Origin: Longimicrobiales bacterium
Lineage (GTDB): Bacteria; Gemmatimonadota; Gemmatimonadetes; Longimicrobiales; Gaopeijiaceae
Length of the DNA stretch: 64,000 bases
Reading direction: 5' to 3'
Assembly: GCA_028284495.1 (NCBI GenBank)
Contig: JANQRP010000013.1
Span: 62,001-126,000, forward strand
The notes beneath the pieces are model-generated. The model worked only from the letters and a program-made list of their open reading frames with translations. It did not search any database and was not told the origin of the DNA. The position numbers were made by a program, and so were the translations under genes. Positions 8,456 to 20,951 of this stretch are shown in pieces; position 1 is the first letter of the stretch, and the number at the start of each line of letters is the position of its first letter.

Positions 8456-9073
8456 ATGCGCACCATGACACACTTCAACCGAACCGGGTCGGCCGCCCTC
8501 GCGGCCATGGCGTTCGCGGGCTCCGCGCTCGTCGCCGTCCCGGCCCCGCTGTTCGCCGCGGGTGGAGAGGGGGGTGGGCTGTTCGACATCAACCCCGGCC
8601 TCTCGATCTGGGCGACGGTGGTGTTCCTCGTGCTTCTGGGGATCCTCTGGAAGTTCGCCTGGGGGCCGCTGCTCGCCGCAGTGGATGCACGCGAGGATCG
8701 TATCCAGACGGCGCTCGACGACTCCGCCGAGGCCCGTGACGAGGCGCAGGCGCTGCTCGCGGAGCACAAGGCCCAGCTCGCCGACGCTCGTCGTCAGGCG
8801 AACGAGCTGATCGCCGAAGGCAAGGCGGCCGGCCAGCGGCTCCGCGCCGAGATCGAGGAGAAGGCTCGCGCCGAGGCGCAGTCGATCGTCGAGTCCGCCC
8901 GCGCCGAGATTTCGCGCGAGCGCGATCAGGCGATCCGCGAACTCCGCCGGGAGGCGGTCGACCTCGCGCTCGCCGCAGCCGGGAAGCTTCTCGACGAGAA
9001 GATGGACGCGCAGCAGGATCGCGCGCTCGTCGTGAACTACCTCGACAGCGTCTCGAAGGGGGCTGAGGCGTGA
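8456..9073 (+). CDS. atpF: F1Fo ATP synthase subunit b with an extra N-terminal hydrophobic segment
   Basis: Subunit b, 205 residues, the peripheral-stalk dimer. The membrane anchor is at about 43-62 (LSIWATVVFLVLLGILWKFAW), followed by a long charged coiled coil (about 70-195, rich in Ala, Glu, Arg). Before the anchor lies another hydrophobic stretch (about 10-35) ending in PLFAAGG, which looks like a cleavable signal peptide. E. coli b lacks it. Starts at 8456 or 8465 are both possible and neither has a clear Shine-Dalgarno. The TGA overlaps the atpH GTG by 3 bases. Confidence 0.93.
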   Translation: MRTMTHFNRTGSAALAAMAFAGSALVAVPAPLFAAGGEGGGLFDINPGLSIWATVVFLVLLGILWKFAWGPLLAAVDAREDRIQTALDDSAEARDEAQALLAEHKAQLADARRQANELIAEGKAAGQRLRAEIEEKARAEAQSIVESARAEISRERDQAIRELRREAVDLALAAAGKLLDEKMDAQQDRALVVNYLDSVSKGAEA

Positions 9074-9630
9074 GAGACGAGACCGTCGCCCGCAACTACG
9101 CGGAAGCGCTCTTCGAATCCGGCCTGAAGCACGACGCCGTGGAGGAGTTCGCGCTCGCGCTCGGAACGGTGGCGGTTCTGCTCGACGAGAACCCCGACTT
9201 CCGCCTCTTCCTGGAGACGCCGCGCGTGGACGCGACCGACAAGAAGCGGGTGGTTCGCGAGGTCTTCTCGGGCCGCATCCCCGCACAGGTGGTGAACTTC
9301 ATCCAGGTCACCATCGACAAGCACCGGCAGCGGATTCTCCGCGCGATCTCACGGGAGTACGCCGGTCTCGTCGACGAGCACTTCAACCGTGCACACGTCG
9401 ACGTGAGCGTGGCGCGTCCGATGGACGACGCGACCATCGAGGACATCGGGCATCGGCTTTCCGCCATGCTCGGCAAGACGGCGATCCCGCACGTGCGGGT
9501 GCAGCCGGAGCTCCTGGGCGGCATCGTCGTCCGGAGCGGTGACACGATCTACGACGGCTCGCTCCGTCGCCGTCTCGAGCGCATGCGCCGCCAGGTTCTG
9601 GCGAGGCAGCGCTCGGGCGCGACGCGGTAG
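9070..9630 (+). CDS. atpH: F1Fo ATP synthase subunit delta
   Basis: Subunit delta (OSCP), 186 residues, linking F1 to the peripheral stalk. The N-terminal domain starts typically with [11 protein letters not shown], and the C-terminal part contains the conserved [22 protein letters not shown] ending (about 157-178). Length is standard. GTG 9070 overlaps the atpF stop, consistent with translational coupling. Confidence 0.96.
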   Translation: MRDETVARNYAEALFESGLKHDAVEEFALALGTVAVLLDENPDFRLFLETPRVDATDKKRVVREVFSGRIPAQVVNFIQVTIDKHRQRILRAISREYAGLVDEHFNRAHVDVSVARPMDDATIEDIGHRLSAMLGKTAIPHVRVQPELLGGIVVRSGDTIYDGSLRRRLERMRRQVLARQRSGATR

Positions 9631-9656
9631 AGGCCCTACACCCAATAGAGACGGAC

Positions 9657-11252
<1,596 letters not shown>

Positions 11253-11287
11253 CGTACGCAGCGTAGCGAGACCGGGAGAGCCGACAC

Positions 11288-13626
<2,339 letters not shown>

Positions 13627-13628
13627 TC

Positions 13629-13970
13629 ATGGCGCTCACGGTCCGCATCGTAGCGCCCGACCGTACGGTCTTCGACGGGGAGGCCACCGCAGTGGTCGCG
13701 CCCGCGTGGGACGGCGAGGTCGGGGTGCTCGCCGGGCATGCGCCCATGATCACGCTCCTCGGCGTGGGCCGCCTCGACGTCGACCTTCCGACGGGGAAGG
13801 GGAGCGATCGGTACTACGTCGCGGGCGGCGTCATGAAGGTGCTCGACGACCGGGTCACGATCCTGACGGACTACGCCGGCGACGAAATGCCCGAACATCT
13901 GCCGGAGGGCGCACGCATCGAGAAGGAAGATCTGCTGGCGCACGCGAGCGCCGGCAACATCTTCGCCTGA
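13629..13970 (+). CDS. atpC: F1Fo ATP synthase subunit epsilon, short form
   Basis: Subunit epsilon, 113 residues. The N-terminal beta-sandwich (about 1-88) is complete, with VRIVAPDRTVFDG at the start and GEVGVLAGHAPMITLL. The C-terminal helical hairpin that inhibits ATP hydrolysis in E. coli (total about 139 residues) is cut to about 25 residues here. No frameshift is evident, since the stop is followed by unrelated sequence, so this looks like a natural short epsilon. It is the last gene of the atp operon. Confidence 0.93.
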   Translation: MALTVRIVAPDRTVFDGEATAVVAPAWDGEVGVLAGHAPMITLLGVGRLDVDLPTGKGSDRYYVAGGVMKVLDDRVTILTDYAGDEMPEHLPEGARIEKEDLLAHASAGNIFA

Positions 13971-14044
13971 GGTGCGGGTCGCGCGAGCGCGGACCGCGTC
14001 CTCCACGGGAGTGACGCAGATCCTTCGACCATGAGGAGGATGGT

Positions 14045-14869
14045 GTGAGGCTCGACCTCCACCTCCACACCACCGCGTCGGACGGCGCCTGGGAGCCCGC
14101 CGAGGTCGTGCACGGAGCACGATCCGGCGGGCTTCATGCCATCTCGATCACCGATCACGACACCGTGGCCGGCGTCGCCGAGGCCCACGCTGCCGGGGCC
14201 TCGGCGGGCCTCACCGTGATCGCCGGATGCGAGCTGAGCTCGACGCTCGACGGGCGCGAGCTCCACATCCTCGGGTACGGCGTGGACACCTCGAACGCCG
14301 CGCTGCTCGAGCGCGGCCGACGTGCGCGGGCCAGGCGCCACGAGCGGATGGCGGAGATGGTCGCGAGGCTCCGGTCGCAGGGGATCGAGGTGGATCTCGG
14401 CTCGGTGGAGGAGGTCGCGGGCGACGGTGGCATGCTCGGCCGGCCTCATCTGGCCGAAGCCCTGGTCGACGCGGACCAGGTCGGTTCGGTCGACGAGGCC
14501 TTCGACCGCTTCATCGGCAACTGGCACGATGCCTACGTCTCGACCGATCTCGGCTCCCCGATGGAGGCGATCGACGTGATTCTCGGGGCGGGTGGCGTGC
14601 CCGTGTGGGCCCATCCGCCGAGCGACCTCGTGGAGTCCCTCACGCCGAAGCTCGCGGACGCCGGGCTGCGCGGCCTCGAAGCGTACCGTGGCAGCTACCG
14701 CGCGCCCAGGATCCGCCGCTACCGTGACCTCGCGAAGGCGCACGGCCTGGTCGTGTCCGGCGGCTCGGACTGGCACAACCCGAAGCGCAACGAGAAGCTC
14801 GGTCGGTTCTGGGCGACCTGGGGACAGTTGAAGGAGCTGCTGGCGGAGCTCGGCGTGGAGCGGGTGTAG
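14045..14869 (+). CDS. PHP-domain phosphoesterase (TrpH/YciV-like)
   Basis: A 274-residue PHP-domain metal-dependent phosphoesterase, like E. coli YciV (RNase AM, also 3',5'-nucleotide phosphatase). Metal-binding motifs appear in the right order: HLHTTASDG, TDHDT, CELSS, GRPH, WAHPP and GSDWH. GTG 14045 follows AGGAGGATG. It stands alone 74 bp after atpC and could be read through from that operon. Which substrate it uses (RNA ends, pAp or histidinol-like phosphates) cannot be told. Confidence 0.88.
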   Translation: MRLDLHLHTTASDGAWEPAEVVHGARSGGLHAISITDHDTVAGVAEAHAAGASAGLTVIAGCELSSTLDGRELHILGYGVDTSNAALLERGRRARARRHERMAEMVARLRSQGIEVDLGSVEEVAGDGGMLGRPHLAEALVDADQVGSVDEAFDRFIGNWHDAYVSTDLGSPMEAIDVILGAGGVPVWAHPPSDLVESLTPKLADAGLRGLEAYRGSYRAPRIRRYRDLAKAHGLVVSGGSDWHNPKRNEKLGRFWATWGQLKELLAELGVERV

Positions 14870-14927
14870 CGGTCCCACGTCGGCCGATCGACGTCCCCCG
14901 AATCTTCTCGAGCACCACCCTCGTATA

Positions 14928-14950
14928 TATTGTGAAGATTGTAAACAATA
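14928..14950 (+). promoter_or_regulatory. Likely PadR operator (AT-rich dyad)
   Basis: Perfect 6-bp arms TATTGT (14928-14933) and ACAATA (14945-14950) are separated by 11 bp, inside an AT-rich island that stands out from the surrounding DNA and lies 41 bp before the padR GTG. PadR proteins bind such spaced dyads at their own promoters. TATATAT just upstream may be the -10 element. Autoregulation is inferred. Confidence 0.5.
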
Positions 14951-14990
14951 GTGGGCGCGTCGGATTTGATACGACGCTCGGGGAGGAGAG

Positions 14991-15344
14991 GTGGGGGTGG
15001 GATCGGGAAAGGAGACACTCGGGGACTTCGAGTTCCTCGTGCTACTGGCGGTGCTTCGACTCGGCGACGGCGCGTACGCCGTGCCGATCGTCGACGAGAT
15101 CGAAGCGCGGACGGCCCGGAGAGCGTCGCGTTCGGCGGTCTATCTGACGCTGAAGCGCCTGGAGGAGGCCGGCCTCCTGGCCTCCGAGATGGGCGAGCCG
15201 CTCCCCGAGCGCGGCGGAAAGGCGCGGCGGTATGTCCGGCTGCTTCCCGAGGGACTCCGCCTGGTCCGGGAGACGCGGGCGGGGCTCGAGTCGATGTGGG
15301 ACGGGCTCGAGACGGGCGCCCCGGCCGCGGAGGGTGGCTCGTGA
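14991..15344 (+). CDS. PadR-family transcriptional regulator
   Basis: A 117-residue winged-helix regulator of the PadR family: LGDFEFLVLLAVLRLGDGAYAV opens the domain, SRSAVYLTLKRLEEAGLL is the recognition helix and ERGGKARRYVRLLPEG the wing. It is a short, subfamily-2-like PadR without the long dimerising C-terminal domain. The GTG follows GGAGGAGAG. It overlaps the permease gene by 4 bp, the pairing known from Acidobacteria and Gemmatimonadota, where padR precedes a duplicated orphan permease. The ligand is unknown. Confidence 0.9.
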   Translation: MGVGSGKETLGDFEFLVLLAVLRLGDGAYAVPIVDEIEARTARRASRSAVYLTLKRLEEAGLLASEMGEPLPERGGKARRYVRLLPEGLRLVRETRAGLESMWDGLETGAPAAEGGS

Positions 15345-17977
15345 CCGTGCCTCGGCTGCCGCGGATCGTGTGGGCGCTCCTCCGGTGGGCGGCGGGCACG
15401 GACCTCGCCGACGAGGTGGAGGGCGACCTCTACGAGTGGATGCACCGGTGGGCCGGCCCGGACGCGGGCGTGGTGCGGCGGGGGGCAGCCTGGCTTCGCG
15501 GTACGGCTGCTGCCCTGCTTCTGGCCCCGCGGTTCGTGCTCGGACGCGCCGCCGGGAGAGTTCGCCGCGGCGGGGCGTCCGCCGGCTGGTCGCTCGACGT
15601 CAGGTTGGCGCTCCGCCTGCTCCGGCGACACCCCGGACTGTCGGCGGTGTCCGTCGTCGCGCTCGCCGTCACGATGTCGCTCGCGACCGCGCTCTTCACG
15701 GTGACCCGGGCCGCGCTGTTCTCGACGCTCGACGTCGAGGGGGGCGAGCGGATCGCGGTGGTCGCACTGCGCGACGCGGTGACCCGACAGGACCTCGTCG
15801 CCACGTTCCGCGAGTACGAGGCGTGGCGCGGATCCGAGACGTTCGAGCACACGAGCGCCTTCGTCTGGGACCAGTTCAACCTCGCCGAGGCGGGGGTGCC
15901 GATCCGATCGGTGCGCGGAGCCAGGGTCACGCCGTCACTCTTCGACTTCAACGGGCCCGTGCCGGTGCTGGGTTCGCTGTTCTCGGAGAGTTCGGTCCGG
16001 GAGAATCCCCGCGTGATGCTGATCCGGGAGGATCTGTGGCGGGCGGCGTTCGGAGGCGACCCGGCGATCGTCGGACGGACGCTGCAGGTGAACGGTGACC
16101 CGCACGAGGTGGTCGGCGTGGTTCCGGAGTCGTGGGCGTACCCCTCCGACCAGAGCCTGTGGGTCCCGCTCGGCTTTCCGACCGTGGCCGACCCAGCGGC
16201 TCACCACGCGAGCATGTACATGGTCGGACGGGTGGCTCCGGGAGTGTCCTTCGAGACGGCGCGCGCGGAGACGCAGCGCCGACTGGACGCCGTGACCCCG
16301 CTTCCCGACCGCCGGCCCGAGGCGCAGGTCCGGGCCTTCGTCCGCGGGTTCTCCGACCCGACCGAGGTACCGGTCTTCGGGGCGGGTGTGCTCGCCCTCG
16401 TTCTGCTGGTCGTCGTGGCTGCCGCGAACGTGGCCAACCTCATACTCGCCCGGACCGCGGCCCGACGGGGCGAGATCGCCGTTCGCAGCGCGCTCGGCGC
16501 GTCGCGCGGGCGCATCGTGGGTCAGCTCTTCGTCGAGGCGATCGTGCTGACGCTCGTCGCGGCCGCGATCGCGATCGCCGTTTCGTCGGCGGGACTCGCA
16601 TGGCTGGAGACGGTCGTCACCGAGCTCCCGTACTACATGGACCTCCGACCGGGACCCGCGGTCATGTCGTTCGCGGGTGGGCTGGCACTGCTCGCTGCCG
16701 TGTTCGCGGGCGTGGTGCCGGCGTTGCGTGCGACGCGCGGTGGAATGTCGGAACGCGTCCGCGGGGCGGCGAGCGCAGGGTTCGGACGACTCAGCCAGGC
16801 CGTGATCGTCGTGGAGCTCGCCGTGTCGGTCGCGCTCCTGGGCACGAGCTTCGCCTTCGCGCAGAGCTTCTGGGGGTACACGCGTGGCGCGAGCGTGGAC
16901 CTCGACGGCGACCGGGTCCTGACGGCGTCCATCTACGTCCCGTGGGAGGGCGAGATCGCCGAGACCGAGGACCTGGAGGCGTTCGGAAGGGCGACGCGGG
17001 CCGGCATCCGCGAGGAACTGGAGCAGCTGGTCCCGCCCGGGGCCGTGGGCTTCACGCTCGATCTGCCGGGAACCGAGGCGCAGCGGTCCCGGGTGCAACT
17101 CGAGGGGACGTCCGAGACGCACGTCGTCCGAAGCGTGAGCGTCGACCACGGGTTCTTCTCGACCCTCGAGGTCACGCCGGCGTCGGGTCGCGCGTTCGCG
17201 GCGGCGGACTTCGACGAGGGAGCGCGGCAGGTCGTCGTGGTGAACGAGCCCTTCGTCCGCGACGTTCTGCTGGGTCGGAACGCGATCGGGCTTCGGCTAC
17301 GCTTCCGCTACGGCGACGGCTCGGAGGGCGAGTGGAACGAAGTGGTCGGAGTGGTGCCGGACCTCGGCCACAACCCCGGCGACGCACGGGCCGGCGCCGC
17401 CGTCTACCGCACCATGCCGGGCGCCAACTACGCCACCATCATGGTCAGGGCGGGGGGTGCGCTCAGCGGTGACCCGCTGGCGATCCTGCCTGCGGTCCGG
17501 GCCGGTGCGTTCGCGGTCGATCCGCGGATTCAGGTCCGGGATGCCCGGCTCCTTCGCGACGCGGCCCGGGACGAGCGCGCGCTGCTCACCGGGCTCGGGA
17601 GCGCGCTCGCGCTCCTCGGTTCGATGGCCCTGCTGCTGTCCGCGGCCGGACTCCATGCGGTTCTCAGCTTCGGTGTGTCGAGCCGGACCCGCGAGATTGG
17701 TGTCCGCATCGCCCTCGGCGCGAGCGCGGCGAGTATCGTCCGATCGATCGGACGGAGCGTCGGCGTCGGGCTCGTACTCGGATGCGGCGCGGGGATCGGG
17801 CTGGGAGCCCTTCTGCTCCGCGGGGTCACGGTGCTCCCGTTCGAGATCAACACCTACCCGATCCTGCATCTGGGGGCGCCGACCCTGCTTCTGGCGACGG
17901 TGGCGGTCGCGAGCCTCTGGCGGCCCGTGCGTCGCGCCCTCGGGATCCAGCCGGCCGAAGCGCTCCGGGCCGACTGA
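15341..17977 (+). CDS. Acidobacterial-type duplicated ABC permease (MacB/FtsX-like, no ATPase)
   Basis: An 878-residue membrane protein. Residues about 1-70 form the prefix domain typical of these permeases (LADEVEGDLYEWMHRW). Then come a first MacB-like half (anchor helix about 97-118, periplasmic domain to about 330, FtsX-type helices about 345-460) and a second half (anchor helix about 485-510, periplasmic domain to about 725, FtsX helices about 750-870, ending RRALGIQPAEALRAD). No ABC ATPase is encoded nearby, as usual for this family. A role in export or mechanotransmission is inferred only. GTG 15341 overlaps the padR stop. Confidence 0.9.
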   Translation: MTVPRLPRIVWALLRWAAGTDLADEVEGDLYEWMHRWAGPDAGVVRRGAAWLRGTAAALLLAPRFVLGRAAGRVRRGGASAGWSLDVRLALRLLRRHPGLSAVSVVALAVTMSLATALFTVTRAALFSTLDVEGGERIAVVALRDAVTRQDLVATFREYEAWRGSETFEHTSAFVWDQFNLAEAGVPIRSVRGARVTPSLFDFNGPVPVLGSLFSESSVRENPRVMLIREDLWRAAFGGDPAIVGRTLQVNGDPHEVVGVVPESWAYPSDQSLWVPLGFPTVADPAAHHASMYMVGRVAPGVSFETARAETQRRLDAVTPLPDRRPEAQVRAFVRGFSDPTEVPVFGAGVLALVLLVVVAAANVANLILARTAARRGEIAVRSALGASRGRIVGQLFVEAIVLTLVAAAIAIAVSSAGLAWLETVVTELPYYMDLRPGPAVMSFAGGLALLAAVFAGVVPALRATRGGMSERVRGAASAGFGRLSQAVIVVELAVSVALLGTSFAFAQSFWGYTRGASVDLDGDRVLTASIYVPWEGEIAETEDLEAFGRATRAGIREELEQLVPPGAVGFTLDLPGTEAQRSRVQLEGTSETHVVRSVSVDHGFFSTLEVTPASGRAFAAADFDEGARQVVVVNEPFVRDVLLGRNAIGLRLRFRYGDGSEGEWNEVVGVVPDLGHNPGDARAGAAVYRTMPGANYATIMVRAGGALSGDPLAILPAVRAGAFAVDPRIQVRDARLLRDAARDERALLTGLGSALALLGSMALLLSAAGLHAVLSFGVSSRTREIGVRIALGASAASIVRSIGRSVGVGLVLGCGAGIGLGALLLRGVTVLPFEINTYPILHLGAPTLLLATVAVASLWRPVRRALGIQPAEALRAD

Positions 17978-18048
17978 GGGGCAGCTCTCCGATCACCGCC
18001 GACCGGGGAGCACCGCGTCATCGCCGCTGCGGGAGCCGGACACCGCGA

Positions 18049-18570
18049 TCAGGGCCCAGCCGGACCGCGCCTGGCGACACCGAAGTCGAGCGGGAACGCG
18101 ACCCACACGCCGACCGGTTCGGCGCCGAGCGCGGCCGGCGCGAACCGTGCGTGCTCGATCACGTTGAGGGCGGCTGCGTCGAGTAGGGGCGTCCCCGAAC
18201 TCTCCCGGAGGGAGCGCGCGATCACGAGGCCCCGCTCGTCGATGAAGATGAGGAGTCCGACCCGCAGGTTCTCGGGTCGCGTCGTCAGCACGTCGGGATA
18301 CGCGGAGTCGACGCGTGCGACGAACGCATTTCGATTCACCAGGGTCGGCATGCGGTCGACCATCACGAGCCCAGGCTCCACGGTGGGGTCCGCCGGGTGG
18401 GCCGGGAGCCCCGTTTCGGGCGGCGGGCGCACCACGCCGAACGTGTCGCCCGGCGCAGGGCCGGCTCTGAGTGGTCGCTCGACGGAGAAGCGGTCGGGCG
18501 AGGGGGCGCACGCGGCAAGGGCCACCAGGGCGCCGATGACGATGGGGACTGCGGGTCGCGGGATGTGCAT
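18049..18570 (-). CDS. Lipoprotein with TonB C-terminal-like domain
   Basis: A 173-residue protein with a lipoprotein signal (VALAAC, Cys at about residue 21), a Pro-rich linker, and a TonB C-terminal-like fold at about 75-165 (VGLLIFIDERGLVIARSLRESSGTPLLDAAALNVIEHARF in its core). It resembles the TonB domains of the M56 fusion encoded just upstream and lies 116 bp after it on the same strand, so the two may be co-expressed. As a lipoprotein without a ExbBD-type anchor helix it cannot be a normal energy-coupling TonB; periplasmic protein binding is more likely. Confidence 0.75.
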   Translation of the reverse strand: MHIPRPAVPIVIGALVALAACAPSPDRFSVERPLRAGPAPGDTFGVVRPPPETGLPAHPADPTVEPGLVMVDRMPTLVNRNAFVARVDSAYPDVLTTRPENLRVGLLIFIDERGLVIARSLRESSGTPLLDAAALNVIEHARFAPAALGAEPVGVWVAFPLDFGVARRGPAGP

Positions 18571-18619
18571 GCCGTAGCATGCGCGAATGCTGGTGACGGA
18601 GCCAGCGCGGCCTGGCCAC

Positions 18620-18637
18620 CCCGCGGCGCGCCGCGGG
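18620..18637 (-). terminator. Perfect GC palindrome between M56-TonB and TonB lipoprotein genes
   Basis: An 18-bp perfect palindrome, CCCGCGGCGCGCCGCGGG, can form a strong stem in RNA. It is in the 116-bp gap between two same-strand genes and has no U tract after it. It could attenuate transcription or stabilise the upstream message. Assignment as a terminator is weak. Confidence 0.3.
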
Positions 18638-18686
18638 CCATGTCGCCCGCCCGCACCGCGGGAGTGCCCGCTCCGGCGACGGCTCC

Positions 18687-20501
18687 TCAGCGACCGACGG
18701 TGAAGGTGACGGGGACCCGAACCCAGACCGCCACACGCTTCTCGCCCTGGAGCGCCGGGGTAAACTCCATGACGTTCGCGACGGCGAGCGCCGCGGCATC
18801 GAGGGCATCGTGTCCGGAGGTGCCGGCGGGATCGGTGCCGAGGCGCGCATCGTTCACCTCTCCCGTCTCGCTGACGTAGAGCCAGACGATGACCTCGCCG
18901 CCCATCCCCGCCTCCTTGAGGAGCGGCGGATACTCCCGCTCGAGGGCGCGCCGAACCTCGTCGGGGTTCGCGAGTTCCGGCTGCACGTCGTAGGCGATGT
19001 ACCGGGGCCGGTCGGGAGCCTCGTTCCCGGCCTGCCGCGCATCCATGCCGTCGGCCCGGGCGCCGGCATCCACGGGTCGATCCACGTTGCGCGGCGCGTC
19101 CGCATCCGCGGGCGCCGTCGGCGCGTCGACCTGCGGTGTGCCGGCTTCGGTCCCGCCGACCGGGCGATCGACCAGCGCGGGGTCGCGCCCGACGGTGAAG
19201 GTGATCGGGATCTGGACCCAGACCTCGGTGGGCTCGTCCCGATTCATGGCGGGCACGAACCGCATTACGTCGGCGACGGCAAGCGCGGCGGCATCGAGCG
19301 CGTCGTAGCCGGACGTACCCGCGGGTTCTTCGCGGACCCGGCTCTCGACGACATCGCCCGACTCGTCGATGTGCAGCCACACGATCACCTCGCCCCCGAT
19401 GCCCGACTCCTTGAGGAGGGAGGGGTACTCGCGCTCGAGCATTCTCTGCGCCTCGCGCCCGTTGAGCAGCCGGGGTTCGACGTCGTACGGGATGTACCGG
19501 GGCCCGTCCGTGACGGTATCGGACTGCGCCTCGGCGTCGATCTCCGCGGAGGAAGCGGCGAGTACGGTCGGCTCTCCGCCGTCGGGCTCGGTCGGGGCCG
19601 GCATCTCGCACGCGGCGCCCACCGCCAGCGCCACGACGGCCGCGAGCCCGACCGCGAGAGGCCCGCCGATGCGGCGCCGAGGCGTGGTGACCGTCTCGAT
19701 CCGGTGGTCGAGCGGAACGCGTCGCTCGGCGAAGGCCGGGGCCATTACCGGCAGCCCGTCCCCCGTCGATCCGCCCCGCGCGACGGTGAGGAGCGCCTCG
19801 CTGTAGGACTGCACGTCGCCACCCGGCTCGACCGTCCGACGATCGCAGTCCGTCTCGATGGCCGAGCGGATCGATCGGTCGAACAGCCACACGACGGGAT
19901 TCCAGGGTACCGCGACCCGGGCGAGCAGGACGAATCCGAGAAGAGCCGGGTCACGCCCGCGAATGTGCTCCTCCTCGTGGCGCAGGATCCAGGTGCGGCA
20001 CGCGGCGGGCAGTCCGAGGACCCACTGGGGAACCAGGATGATCGGTCGGAGGAACCCGGCCACGGCGGGTCCGTCCGCCCGGGTCACGCGTACCCGCCGG
20101 CCGTGTCCGAGAGCCGGCCGCGAACGCCGCCGCACGCGAGCCACGGTTCGGGCGGCGAGCACGAACCGGATCAGGAGCAGGGCCGACGCGACGCCCCAGA
20201 CGGCGAGCAGCGTCGGGGCCACCCAGCCGAGATCCGGAGCGTCCGCGACGGCCACCCGCATCGGCGCGAGGTCGATCACGCCGATCGGTCCGATGGCGGC
20301 CGAGGCGGACGCGCTCGAGGCGGAGGCCGAGCTCAGCCGGGGCAGCAGCATCGGGAGTCCGATCGAACCGGCGAGGCCGGCCGCCCAGACCCAGCGTTCC
20401 TGACGCCCCCGGCGCCGGAGCGCCTGGGCCACCAGGGCGCTGCCGGCGAGGCAGACGGTACCGATCGCCACCCAGTAGAGCGCCGTCGCGAGCACGATCA
20501 T
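18687..20501 (-). CDS. M56 (BlaR1/MecR1-like) membrane metallopeptidase fused to two TonB-like domains
   Basis: A 604-residue sensor protease. Residues 1-300 form the M56 part: membrane helices near 5-27, 37-55, 92-118 and 186-207, zinc motif HEEEH at 175-179, a probable third ligand in the ETDCD stretch at 216-220, and another hydrophobic segment at 281-298. Two TonB C-terminal-like repeats follow at about 334-439 and 499-604; each starts PRYI-YDV and ends TFTVGR, and they are clearly duplicated. A Pro/Asp/Ala linker joins them. In BlaR1, ligand binding outside activates the protease, which leads to repressor loss. Here the TonB-like domains replace the penicillin sensor. Its ATG overlaps the blaI stop by 4 bp. 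Confidence 0.88.
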   Translation of the reverse strand: MIVLATALYWVAIGTVCLAGSALVAQALRRRGRQERWVWAAGLAGSIGLPMLLPRLSSASASSASASAAIGPIGVIDLAPMRVAVADAPDLGWVAPTLLAVWGVASALLLIRFVLAARTVARVRRRSRPALGHGRRVRVTRADGPAVAGFLRPIILVPQWVLGLPAACRTWILRHEEEHIRGRDPALLGFVLLARVAVPWNPVVWLFDRSIRSAIETDCDRRTVEPGGDVQSYSEALLTVARGGSTGDGLPVMAPAFAERRVPLDHRIETVTTPRRRIGGPLAVGLAAVVALAVGAACEMPAPTEPDGGEPTVLAASSAEIDAEAQSDTVTDGPRYIPYDVEPRLLNGREAQRMLEREYPSLLKESGIGGEVIVWLHIDESGDVVESRVREEPAGTSGYDALDAAALAVADVMRFVPAMNRDEPTEVWVQIPITFTVGRDPALVDRPVGGTEAGTPQVDAPTAPADADAPRNVDRPVDAGARADGMDARQAGNEAPDRPRYIAYDVQPELANPDEVRRALEREYPPLLKEAGMGGEVIVWLYVSETGEVNDARLGTDPAGTSGHDALDAAALAVANVMEFTPALQGEKRVAVWVRVPVTFTVGR

Positions 20502-20917
20502 CGGTCCACCTCCTCGTTGCGACGCCGCAGACGCGCGTCCAGCAGGTCACGGAGCCGGGCGATCTCCTCGTCGTCGAGATCCTGTGCGTCGACGAGCCGG
20601 AGAACGAGGGCCTCGGAGGACCCCTGGAAGAGCTTCTGCGTCACGCGGCGGAGGGCGCTCGCTCCGGCCGACCCCCGCTCGACGAGGGCCTCGAAGCGAT
20701 GCGCGCGCTCTTCGGTGTGCCGTCGCACGTGGCCCTTCTCCTCCAGGACTCTGAGCATCGTGAGCACCGTGTTGTGCGCGAGATCGTCCTCGAGCTGCGC
20801 GCGTACCTCCGCCACGGTGGCGGGGCCGTCGTCCCAGAGGACCTGCATGATGTCGAGCTCGCGTTCCGTGAATCGGACGTCCACGCGGCGCCTCCCACTT
20901 CGTTCGGGGCGGATCAT
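20498..20917 (-). CDS. BlaI/MecI-family transcriptional repressor
   Basis: A 139-residue winged-helix repressor: FTERELDIMQVLWDDGPATVAEV opens the domain, and LAHNTVLTMLRVLEEKGHVRR is the recognition helix and turn. The C-terminal half is the dimerisation helix region. BlaI repressors are inactivated through the M56 protease, whose gene follows with a 4-bp overlap. Two operator-like dyads flank its promoter at 20952-21009. Whether beta-lactams are the signal is doubtful, because no beta-lactamase gene is adjacent. Confidence 0.93.
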   Translation of the reverse strand: MIRPERSGRRRVDVRFTERELDIMQVLWDDGPATVAEVRAQLEDDLAHNTVLTMLRVLEEKGHVRRHTEERAHRFEALVERGSAGASALRRVTQKLFQGSSEALVLRLVDAQDLDDEEIARLRDLLDARLRRRNEEVDR

Positions 20918-20951
20918 GGAGGCGGCGGGGGAATGCGTGCCCTCGCCGATC

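Noticed and set aside
13974..13996. GC-rich hairpin after atpC as an intrinsic terminator
   Set aside because: The stem has a bulge and no U tract follows; transcription may continue into the PHP gene.
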